49,020 nt of DNA. Origin: Achromobacter sp. Bel. Lineage in GTDB: Bacteria; Pseudomonadota; Gammaproteobacteria; Burkholderiales; Burkholderiaceae_B. This document shows positions 34,419 to 41,348 of the stretch, in pieces; within the stretch, counting starts at the first letter, position 1, and each line of letters opens with the position of its first letter. The stretch is from NCBI RefSeq assembly GCF_012928505.1, contig NZ_JABBJN010000043.1:1-49020 (forward strand). The letters are read 5' to 3'. The notes under the pieces were generated by a model. That model saw nothing but the letters and a program-made list of their open reading frames with translations, had not been told where the DNA came from and did no database searches. The position numbers and the translations under genes are program-made.

Positions 34419-35419
34419 TGGCTTTGGTTGCCTGGGACTTGGTGGCCGGCTACGCAGGCCGGCCGTTGCTGGGGCCTTACCAGCTACGTGTGCCATCGGG
34501 AGTCTTCCTGTGCCTGATCGGCGCCAACGGTGCCGGCAAGTCCACGCTGATCCGCACACTTTGCGGCATGCAGCCCGCGCTAGCGGGCGATATCCTCCTG
34601 GACGGGCAGTCATTGGCAGGGCTATCCAGTCTTGAGCGGGCGCGCAAGTTGGCGGTCGTGCTCACAGACCGCGTGGATACGATGCTGATGACGGGCTTCG
34701 AATTGGCATGCCTGGGACGGTATCCCCACATCGGCTGGGGCGGCCGGCTGCGCGACGCGGACCACAAGATTGTGCAGGCCGCTCTGCACCAGACTGGCGC
34801 GGCGCCCCTGTCGGGCAAGCTGGTGTCGCGCATGTCGGACGGCGAACGGCAAAGGGTCATGATCGCGCGCGCGTTGGCGCAGCAGCCCAGCCTGCTGGTC
34901 TTGGACGAAGCCACGGCTTTTCTGGATCTTCCGCGACGCATCGAACTCATGCAATTGCTGCAAGACCTGGCCCGCAAACAGCGCTTGACGATCGTTCTCT
35001 CTACCCACGATCTGGAGCTGGCGCTGCGCTACGCCGACGCGCTCTGGCTGATCGACCACCAACGGCAACTGCACGCGGGCGCCCCGGAAGACCTGGCCTT
35101 GAATGGTGCGCTAACGGCTGCCTTTACCGGCGACGGCCTGGCTTTCGACCTGGAGCGCGGGGAACTGCGCGTGGGTCGCGGCGGCGCCGTTCCGATTCGC
35201 GTTGTCGGCAGTGGCTCGCGGCGGGTATGGGCGGAACGGGCCTTGCAACGTCTGGGCTACTACGTCGGGGAAGACGCCCGGCAAACATTGAATGTGCTGC
35301 CCGAGGGCTACGCGCTGTCGTCTCCGCAAGACGGCACGACGCGTTACGACACGCTGGCGGAGCTGGCGGTAGCGCTGCGTGAGGCGCACAGCGCGCAGTC
35401 CCCGGCCAGCCCGCCATGA
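34418..35419 (+). CDS. ABC transporter ATP-binding protein (FecE/FhuC type) with a C-terminal extension
   Basis: A 333-residue ATPase. Walker A GANGAGKST (35-43), signature MSDGERQR (139-146, in place of LSGGQ), Walker B LLVLDEA (159-165) and H-loop His197 are present. The Q-loop glutamine position reads LTDRVD. The catalytic domain is complete by ~255. The remaining ~75 residues (PIRVVGSGS... to the end) are extra relative to ordinary ~255-residue FecE proteins and have a mixed alpha/beta look. It powers import by the permease encoded two genes on. ATGA overlap with the next gene. Confidence 0.9.
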   Translation: MALVAWDLVAGYAGRPLLGPYQLRVPSGVFLCLIGANGAGKSTLIRTLCGMQPALAGDILLDGQSLAGLSSLERARKLAVVLTDRVDTMLMTGFELACLGRYPHIGWGGRLRDADHKIVQAALHQTGAAPLSGKLVSRMSDGERQRVMIARALAQQPSLLVLDEATAFLDLPRRIELMQLLQDLARKQRLTIVLSTHDLELALRYADALWLIDHQRQLHAGAPEDLALNGALTAAFTGDGLAFDLERGELRVGRGGAVPIRVVGSGSRRVWAERALQRLGYYVGEDARQTLNVLPEGYALSSPQDGTTRYDTLAELAVALREAHSAQSPASPP

Positions 35420-36645
35420 AAACCCGACTCCTGGGCGTTTCGCTCACCGTATTGCTTTCGGCTTGCATGCAGGTGTCCGCGCCGCCGCGAAGCGCGCTGC
35501 CCGCGCAGGTCGTGGGTCCGGATGGCCCTGCGCAGAACCTGCAGGCTGCATGCGTTGCCGATTACCGGCCCGGCGTTGACTATTTTCCCGAGAAGACCGC
35601 GTTTCGCCATTCGACGCAACTGCAGGTGGAGTACGGTCTGCACTACAAGCGCGTACGCTTCACGCCAAGCGTTGCCACGGCAGAGGTGCTCGAGTACCTG
35701 TTGGTCCAATGCGGAACGCCGACGCCGGCGCACGACCGGCAGGTGCCCGTGATCCAGATCCCCATACAGCGACTCGTGACCGGGACCGCCGCCATCCTGG
35801 GCGCCCTGGATGAGCTGGGCATGGTGGATGTCCTGGTCGGGGCGGAAAATACTCGCAACGCCACCGTGCCGGCCGTCCGTCAGCGTATCCAGGCCGGCCA
35901 GGTGCACGACATGTGGGGCTACGGCCACGGCAGTATCGAGCAGATCATGGCGGTCAAGCCCGACGTCTACCTGAGCTTCTACTCTGCGTACCCTGCCAGC
36001 AACATGCACCCGCGCCTATGGGAACTTGGTGTACGCGCCATTGCACAAGCCGATCACCACGAGACGCATCCGCTCGGCCGCGCGGAGTGGATGAAGTTGC
36101 TGGCAATGCTCGGCAATCGCGAAGCTCGCGCCGACGCTCACTACGGGCGCGTCGAAGCGGAGTACGAGCGATTAGCGCAATCGGTGGCGGGCGTGTCCAC
36201 ACGCCCGGCGGTCATGTCCGGCTTTGGCGCTGGCCGCGACATGTTCGAGACGTTCGGTTCGGCCAATCAGCGCGCACAACTGATCCGTGATGCGGGCGGT
36301 GAGTATGTGCTGCATGACTCCCGGCCAAGCAGCCTGATCTATGTGCCCTTTGAGAAAATCTACGCGGAGGGCGCCCGTGCCGATGTCTGGCTTGGCACGC
36401 TGGGCGGCCAGTCCCAGATCAGCGCCTGGATCCGTGCCAACCCGTTGCATGGCCGGTTTCGTCCCGCCTCCACGGGTGAGGTCTACGCGTGGGACCGCGG
36501 CTATATCGGTGCATGGGCCAACCCCTATCAGGACCAGAGCATGACCAAACCCCATGTGCAGCTCGCCGAAGCCATCAGTGTCCTGCATCCCGAAAGGAGA
36601 CGCATGGCGAACGGCCAGTATGAATTCTTGCGGAGGCTTCCATGA
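35416..36645 (+). CDS. ABC transporter substrate-binding lipoprotein (FecB/BtuF fold)
   Basis: A 409-residue lipoprotein. Lipobox LSAC with Cys17. An N-terminal segment (QVEYGLHYKRVRF...EYLLVQCGTPTP, ~75-115) precedes the helical-backbone binding fold starting at VPVIQIPIQRLVTGTAAILGALDELGMVDVLVG. This extra ~100-residue portion makes it longer than the usual ~300 residues and is a feature of a distinct SBP group beside TonB receptors. Conserved metal-chelate features include the helix IEQIMAVKPDV. It starts in the ATPase stop (ATGA). The cargo is probably a ferric siderophore or another metal chelate. Confidence 0.88.
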   Translation: MKTRLLGVSLTVLLSACMQVSAPPRSALPAQVVGPDGPAQNLQAACVADYRPGVDYFPEKTAFRHSTQLQVEYGLHYKRVRFTPSVATAEVLEYLLVQCGTPTPAHDRQVPVIQIPIQRLVTGTAAILGALDELGMVDVLVGAENTRNATVPAVRQRIQAGQVHDMWGYGHGSIEQIMAVKPDVYLSFYSAYPASNMHPRLWELGVRAIAQADHHETHPLGRAEWMKLLAMLGNREARADAHYGRVEAEYERLAQSVAGVSTRPAVMSGFGAGRDMFETFGSANQRAQLIRDAGGEYVLHDSRPSSLIYVPFEKIYAEGARADVWLGTLGGQSQISAWIRANPLHGRFRPASTGEVYAWDRGYIGAWANPYQDQSMTKPHVQLAEAISVLHPERRRMANGQYEFLRRLP

Positions 36646-37727
36646 CCCTGGCCGTCCGCGCACCACACGCGACGCCCCTGGCTGGCCCTGGCGTGCGCGC
36701 TTGCTCGTGGCCGGTGTTCCTGGCACTTGCTACCGCAATCGCGCTGTTGTTCATTGCGGAGCTGGCGCTGGGTAGCGTGGCGATTCCGCTTAAGGCAGTC
36801 TTGCAATCCTTGTTTTCAGGCGCGACGCCGGAGAACCCGGCTTGGCGCGACATCGTGCTTGGGTTTCGAATGCCACGCGCCTTGAACGCGCTTGTCTCCG
36901 GTGCCGCGCTCGGTGTTGCGGGGCTCATGCTGCAAACCTTGTTCCGCAACCCGTTGGCGGATCCGTTTGTCCTGGGCATTGTGCATGGCGCCAGATTGGG
37001 TAGCGCCGTCCTGGTGACGATCGCAGGGGTGGCCGGTAATGCGCTCTTGTTGAAATTCGGTCTTGTCGGAGATGTCGGCATGGCGGCAGCCTCCATCGCG
37101 GGCTCGACGCTTGTCCTCATGCTGCTGGCCAAGTTGTCACGGCATACCGGGCTTGTGACGTTGCTGATTGTCGGCCTGATGCTTGGCTATCTTGCGGTGG
37201 GACTGATCAGTGTATTGATGCACTTTATCGACGAAACCCAGGCTCGCGCTTTCAAGGTGTGGGATGACGCCAGCTTTGCCGGGGCGACGCGTCAGCAGCT
37301 GGAGATTCTGATTCCTGGGCTGTTGGTGGGCATGGCAGGCTGTGCCTTGCTGATAAAGCCGATGAATGGCCTGTTGCTTGGGGAACGGTACGCGCAATCC
37401 ATGGGCGTTCGGGTTGCGGTGGTAAAGCGCAGCGCGCTTCTGGGCGCCGCCTGGCTCTGCGGCCTGGTATCGGCATTCTGCGGGCCTGTGGCGTTTCTAG
37501 GCTTGGTTGCTGCCCAGGTTGCTCGCGCGCTGACCCATACGGCGGACCATCGCGTTTTGCTTCCTGCGGCCGGCCTGACCGGCGCGGCGCTGGGCTTGGC
37601 CGCCGACCTGGTCGTCCATTTGCCGTGGAGCCGACATGTCCTTCATCTGAACGCCGTCATCGGCCTGGTCGGCGCTCCCGTGGCGCTGTATATGCTGTAC
37701 CGCACACGAGCATTGCAGTCTGAGTAG
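36642..37727 (+). CDS. FecCD-family ABC permease
   Basis: A 361-residue protein with about ten membrane segments. Family motifs: RMPRALNALVSGAALGVAGLMLQTLFRNPLADPFVLGI (~75-112) and, near the C-terminus, CGPVAFLGLVAAQVARALT followed by DHRVLLPAAGLTGAALGLAADL. It probably forms a homodimer, as no second permease gene is present. It starts in the receptor stop (ATGA) and ends 10 bp before the right-hand terminator/repeat. It completes the four-gene operon. Confidence 0.92.
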   Translation: MTLAVRAPHATPLAGPGVRACSWPVFLALATAIALLFIAELALGSVAIPLKAVLQSLFSGATPENPAWRDIVLGFRMPRALNALVSGAALGVAGLMLQTLFRNPLADPFVLGIVHGARLGSAVLVTIAGVAGNALLLKFGLVGDVGMAAASIAGSTLVLMLLAKLSRHTGLVTLLIVGLMLGYLAVGLISVLMHFIDETQARAFKVWDDASFAGATRQQLEILIPGLLVGMAGCALLIKPMNGLLLGERYAQSMGVRVAVVKRSALLGAAWLCGLVSAFCGPVAFLGLVAAQVARALTHTADHRVLLPAAGLTGAALGLAADLVVHLPWSRHVLHLNAVIGLVGAPVALYMLYRTRALQSE

Positions 37728-37730
37728 GGC

Positions 37731-37875
37731 GTCGCCAAGAGGCCGCCCCAGGGGCGGCCTCTTTTGTTGGGAATCACCCCGCCTGCACATACCCCGTCAC
37801 GCGGATCATTTCCTTGTACTTCGCGATCTCCGTCGCATAGGCCGCCGCCGCTTCCTCCAGGCTCATCCGAGGCGA
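37731..37875 (+). repeat. Right direct repeat flanking the siderophore-uptake cassette
   Basis: Counterpart of 31914-32052. It contains the terminator hairpin and the last ~34 codons of the intact tctC. Same orientation as the left copy, so the two are direct repeats about 5.8 kb apart. Confidence 0.85.
37737..37765. terminator. Terminator between the permease and tctC (right copy)
   Basis: 13-bp arms AAGAGGCCGCCCC (37737-37749) and GGGGCGGCCTCTT (37751-37763), then TT. It lies between convergent genes and is nearly identical to the hairpin behind ychF. Confidence 0.85.
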
Positions 37876-38790
37876 GACATTGCGGCCATCGGCTTCCAGC
37901 TTGGCGATCACCGTCTTGTCTTCCAACGCGTGGCCGATGGCCTTGTTCAGCGCTTGCTTGACCTCGGCGGACGTGCCTTTCTTCACGTAGTAGCCGGCGT
38001 AACTGGCATATTCGAAATTGGCCAGCGCGGGCGTTTCCGTGATGCTGGGCACTTGCGCCAGCACGGCGGGCGGGTTCCGGGACAACACGGCGATCGCTTT
38101 GAAGCGGCCGCCTTTGATCATTTCCAGCATGGACGCCTGGAAGGGCATGATGCTGAAGTCGATCTGGCCGCCGGCCAAGTCCTGGATAACCGGCGCAGTA
38201 CCGGTGTAGGGCACGTGCGTGAAGGGCACCTTGGCGGTCTTGCCCAGGTATTCCGTGATCAGGTGGTAGAGCGACCCCACGCCCACCGTGCCGTAGGTCA
38301 GCGACGTGGACGCATCGCGTTGGGCGGCCAGCTTCAGGAACGTGTCCACCGAGTCCACGGGCAGGCCGGTGCGCACCAGCAGCACCAGGTGGGTGACGGT
38401 GATGGGCTGCAGGCTCTCGAACGCGTCGGGCTGATAGCGCACCGCGCGGTTGGTCAGCGGCGGCAGGATCAACTCGTTCTGCGTGCCCTGGAAGAAGATG
38501 CCCCCGTCGGCTTTGGCATTCAACACCTTGGTAGCCGCGATCGTCCCGGTGGCGCCGCCCAGGTTCTCCACCACGACGCGTGCGCCCAGACTGTCACCGA
38601 TAGGGCCGCTCAGGATGCGCGCGCTGAGGTCGCTGGGACCGCCTGCCGGGTACGGCACCATCATGCTGACCGGCCCGCTCGGGTAGGCCTGCGCGTGGGC
38701 GGCTGTCATCCAGGCGGTGGCGGGCGCGAACGCCAGTGCCACACTGGCTTTGAGGATCGAACGGCGTGTCTGCAATGCGTGGGATGTCAT
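37774..38790 (-). CDS. Bug-family (TctC) tripartite tricarboxylate transporter substrate-binding protein
   Basis: A 338-residue periplasmic receptor; ATG 38790 is favoured over GTG 38799. The signal peptide has a twin arginine (TRRSILKAS) and ends near AHA-QA. The Bug hallmark VPYPAGGPSDLSARI appears near 45-59, along with the second loop FTHVPYTGTAPVIQDLAGGQIDF. It binds a small carboxylate. No TctA/TctB membrane partners are adjacent, common for orphan Bug receptors in Achromobacter/Bordetella. The M20 carboxypeptidase upstream in the same operon suggests an amino-acid-derived ligand. Its 3' end is duplicated at 31953-32052. Confidence 0.92.
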   Translation of the reverse strand: MTSHALQTRRSILKASVALAFAPATAWMTAAHAQAYPSGPVSMMVPYPAGGPSDLSARILSGPIGDSLGARVVVENLGGATGTIAATKVLNAKADGGIFFQGTQNELILPPLTNRAVRYQPDAFESLQPITVTHLVLLVRTGLPVDSVDTFLKLAAQRDASTSLTYGTVGVGSLYHLITEYLGKTAKVPFTHVPYTGTAPVIQDLAGGQIDFSIMPFQASMLEMIKGGRFKAIAVLSRNPPAVLAQVPSITETPALANFEYASYAGYYVKKGTSAEVKQALNKAIGHALEDKTVIAKLEADGRNVSPRMSLEEAAAAYATEIAKYKEMIRVTGYVQAG

Positions 38791-38822
38791 GAGGATCACC
38801 AGGTGAGAAAGCCGGGAGGGTC

Positions 38823-38842
38823 AGGCGGCGAATGCGCCGCCT
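38823..38842. promoter_or_regulatory. Hairpin spanning the M20 peptidase stop codon
   Basis: AGGCGGCG (38823-38830), loop AATG, CGCCGCCT (38835-38842): perfect 8-bp stem that overlaps the peptidase stop. It lies between two minus-strand genes and has no T run, so it may tune the relative amounts of the two messages. Confidence 0.5.
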
Positions 38843-40010
38843 ACCACTCGGTGTGGGAAAGTCGCGAGATCGTGTTCAGGACGGCCAGTCCACGGGGGAC
38901 GATGGTGTCCACTTCGCAATACTCGTCCAGCGTGTGGAATTTGCCGCCGACGGGGCCGGTGCCGCACAGCGTGATGGCGCCCAGGCTGGAGGTCACGCCC
39001 GAATCCGCGCAGCCGCCGCTGAACTCCGCTTCCGCTTTGTGGCCGATCGCGCCCAGTTCGGCCTGGTAAAGCTCGAACAAACGGCGCGAATGCGCGGTGG
39101 GCACGAAGGGCTTGAATTCGCCGGTAATGTCCAGCTTGGACAGGGTGCCGGTGATGAAGGACTTGTTGCAGATGCAGCGGATGCTGCTGACCAGCGATTC
39201 GCGCTGCTCAAGATTGAAGATGCGCAGGTCGATCGCCGCGGTCGCGGACGGCGCGGAGGTGTTGACGGACAGGCCGCCGTTGACCAGGCCCACGTTGACG
39301 GTGACGCCGGCGTCGATGTCGGTCAGCGCGTCCAGCGCGACGACCTTGTGCGCCAGCTCCGAAATCGCGCTGATGCCTTCGGCGAAGTTCGCGCCGGAGT
39401 GCGCCGCGCGGCCCTCGATTTCCATGTTGAAGAACACGCCGCCCTTGCGGCCGGTCACGACGTTGCCCGACGGGCGGCCGGGTTCGGCGTTGAACACGAA
39501 TCCGGCCTGCTTGCCGAATGCGGCGATCACGTCTTTGCTGAGCGGCGAACCGATCTCTTCGTCACAGGTGAACAGGCCGGTGACTTCGGGGGCGTCGCCG
39601 CCTGCGCGGGCGATGGCGGCCAGCAGGAAGGCGTTCATGACGATGCCGGATTTCATGTCGGCCACGCCGGGGCCGTAGGCTCGGCCGGCCTTGATGCGGA
39701 AGGGCCGCCGGGCGGCTTCGCCGGCCGGGAAGACGGTGTCACAATGCCCCATTAGCAAGACCGGCTTGCCGACGGCGCTGCCGCGGTTCACGGTGACCGT
39801 GATCGCGGCTTCGACATCGCCGGCGAAGTGGGAGTCCACGGTCAGGCCGTGGGAAGCGAAGAATGATTCCAGGCGGCGGAACACCCGCGCCACGCCGGGC
39901 TTGTCGTAGCTGTTGGAGTCGATATTGACGATGTCGGCCAGCATGGCCAGCATGGCCGGCTGCTGGCTTTCCAGCCATTGCGCCGGGGTGGGTTCAGCGT
40001 CAAGATGCAT
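38841..40010 (-). CDS. M20-family zinc carboxypeptidase (glutamate carboxypeptidase / CPG2-like)
   Basis: A 389-residue protein. Zinc and catalytic residues are all present: His89 and Asp91 (GHCDTVFP), Asp118 (GVADMKSG), catalytic Glu151 and Glu152 (CDEEIGS), Glu176 (NAEPGRPSG) and late His359 (FHTLDEY). The dimerisation domain is inserted at ~185-300. GGAG lies 6 bp before ATG 40010. The overall sequence resembles carboxypeptidase G2, which removes C-terminal glutamate from folates and peptides. It is divergent from an IclR regulator and followed by a TctC receptor. Confidence 0.88.
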   Translation of the reverse strand: MHLDAEPTPAQWLESQQPAMLAMLADIVNIDSNSYDKPGVARVFRRLESFFASHGLTVDSHFAGDVEAAITVTVNRGSAVGKPVLLMGHCDTVFPAGEAARRPFRIKAGRAYGPGVADMKSGIVMNAFLLAAIARAGGDAPEVTGLFTCDEEIGSPLSKDVIAAFGKQAGFVFNAEPGRPSGNVVTGRKGGVFFNMEIEGRAAHSGANFAEGISAISELAHKVVALDALTDIDAGVTVNVGLVNGGLSVNTSAPSATAAIDLRIFNLEQRESLVSSIRCICNKSFITGTLSKLDITGEFKPFVPTAHSRRLFELYQAELGAIGHKAEAEFSGGCADSGVTSSLGAITLCGTGPVGGKFHTLDEYCEVDTIVPRGLAVLNTISRLSHTEW

Positions 40011-40035
40011 GCTCTACTCCTCAGGTATTGTTATT

Positions 40036-40050
40036 TAATACTTAGTATTA
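40036..40050. promoter_or_regulatory. Candidate IclR operator
   Basis: TAATACTTAGTATTA: perfect 6-bp arms around TTA in an AT-rich patch between the divergent peptidase and IclR genes. A second perfect dyad, TCGGGC-ATG-GCCCGA, follows at 40062-40076. Confidence 0.5.
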
Positions 40051-40091
40051 TTATGTGCTACTCGGGCATGGCCCGACTATTAGGTAAAACG

Positions 40092-40862
40092 ATGACGACA
40101 AATGCGTTGTACGTGGGCTCGGTGGGCAAGGCGTTCCAGGTGCTGGACTGCTTCAAGAGCGCGTCGGGCGACCTGAGCCTGATGGAGATCATGGCGCGCA
40201 GCGGCCTGGACAAGAGTGCCGCGCAGCGTTACGCGTATACGTTGTGCGCCGAGGGCTACCTGGAGCAGAACCCGCAGACGCGCCGCTACCGGCTGGGCAA
40301 GGGCATGCTCAACCTGACCTTTCACTTTCTGCGCACGCATGCGCTGGTGGAAGCGTTGAATCCGATCATGCTGGACCTGTCGAAAGCCACCGGCGAGAAG
40401 ATCAGCCTGTCGTTGCGGGACGGCAATGAGCTGGTGCACGTGATGCGCCACCAGACGCAGACCGAGCACTACCACGCGTCGCTGGTGGGGCGGCGGGTGC
40501 CCCTGTATTGCACGGCAGGCGGGCGCGCGGTGCTGTCCCGGCTAAGCGACGCCGAGCTCGCGGCGCAACTGGACGGCATGGCGCTTGCCGCCCATACGCC
40601 CAAGACGCTGACGAGCGCTCGCGCCGTGAAGGCCGAGGTCAAGAAGGCGCGTGAGCAGGGCTATGCGCTGCTGGTCGACGAATTCATTGTGGGGGAGGTC
40701 AGCCTGGGGGCGGCAGTGACCAATGCGCAAGGGGATGCCTATGGCGCGTTGCATGTGGCGGGGTCGTCCACGGCCTGGAGCGGCGAGGCCTATGCCGAGA
40801 AGTTCGCGCCTTTCCTGCTGGCCGCCATCGCGCAGTTCCAGGGCAGGAACCCGCAGGAATAG
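40092..40862 (+). CDS. IclR-family transcriptional regulator
   Basis: A 256-residue protein; ATG 40092 (MTTNALYVGSVGKAFQVLDCF) is chosen since upstream in-frame ATGs run through the operator region. An N-terminal winged helix occupies ~8-70 (LSLMEIMARSGLDKSAAQRYAYTLCAEGYLEQ) and a GAF-like effector domain ~80-250. It is divergent from the M20 peptidase/TctC operon, the probable target. The effector is unknown. Confidence 0.9.
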   Translation: MTTNALYVGSVGKAFQVLDCFKSASGDLSLMEIMARSGLDKSAAQRYAYTLCAEGYLEQNPQTRRYRLGKGMLNLTFHFLRTHALVEALNPIMLDLSKATGEKISLSLRDGNELVHVMRHQTQTEHYHASLVGRRVPLYCTAGGRAVLSRLSDAELAAQLDGMALAAHTPKTLTSARAVKAEVKKAREQGYALLVDEFIVGEVSLGAAVTNAQGDAYGALHVAGSSTAWSGEAYAEKFAPFLLAAIAQFQGRNPQE

Positions 40863-40892
40863 CAACCCGCAGGACCCGCCCGGCGCCGGCCG

Positions 40893-41345
40893 TTATGGCG
40901 CGGCAGCGGGCTTGCCGCCCGCCGCGCGCAGGAAGTTCTCTTCCAGCACGCTCAGCACGCGGTTCAGGGTGTCGACATCGGCGGCCGACAACCCCTTGAG
41001 CGATTCGTCGAAGAAGGCCGCGCGCTTGGGCAGGGCGTCGTTCACCACGGCCTGCCCGGCCGGCGTGAGGGTCGCATTGGTCAGGCGGTTGTCTTGCGGA
41101 TCGACCGCGCGCGAAATCCATCCCAGTTTCTGCATGGCCTGCAATTGGCGCGTCAATGAGGCGGGATCCAGGCGGCAGCGTTCGGCCAGGTGTTTTTGCG
41201 AGCACTTTCCGCATTCATGCAGGGCCAGCAGGATGCGCCAGCGGGGCAGGGCGTGGCCGACTTTGCTGCTGAACGCGCTTTGCATCACACGGTACGTCTG
41301 CCCCATGTGCTGGATGACTTGCAGGCCTTGTTGTTGTTTGGGCAA
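40893..41345 (-). CDS. MarR-family transcriptional regulator
   Basis: A 150-residue protein. The winged helix is at ~30-100 (KHLAERCRLDPASLTRQLQAMQKLGWISRAVDPQDNRLTNATLT, with the wing DPQDNR). The start is proposed as TTG 41345, 3 bp behind the transporter stop and with GGAGAG overlapping that stop; ATG 41306 is the alternative but would clip the first helix. It should repress the upstream efflux gene and itself as one operon. CGKC near residue 47 could be redox-active, though this is speculative. Confidence 0.87.
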   Translation of the reverse strand: MPKQQQGLQVIQHMGQTYRVMQSAFSSKVGHALPRWRILLALHECGKCSQKHLAERCRLDPASLTRQLQAMQKLGWISRAVDPQDNRLTNATLTPAGQAVVNDALPKRAAFFDESLKGLSAADVDTLNRVLSVLEENFLRAAGGKPAAAP

Positions 41346-41348
41346 AAG

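Noticed and set aside
31914..37875. Transposon or integrase-driven island
   Set aside because: No transposase, integrase, terminal inverted repeats or tRNA attachment site is seen; the tRNA-Gln at 27225 has no repeated 3' end nearby.
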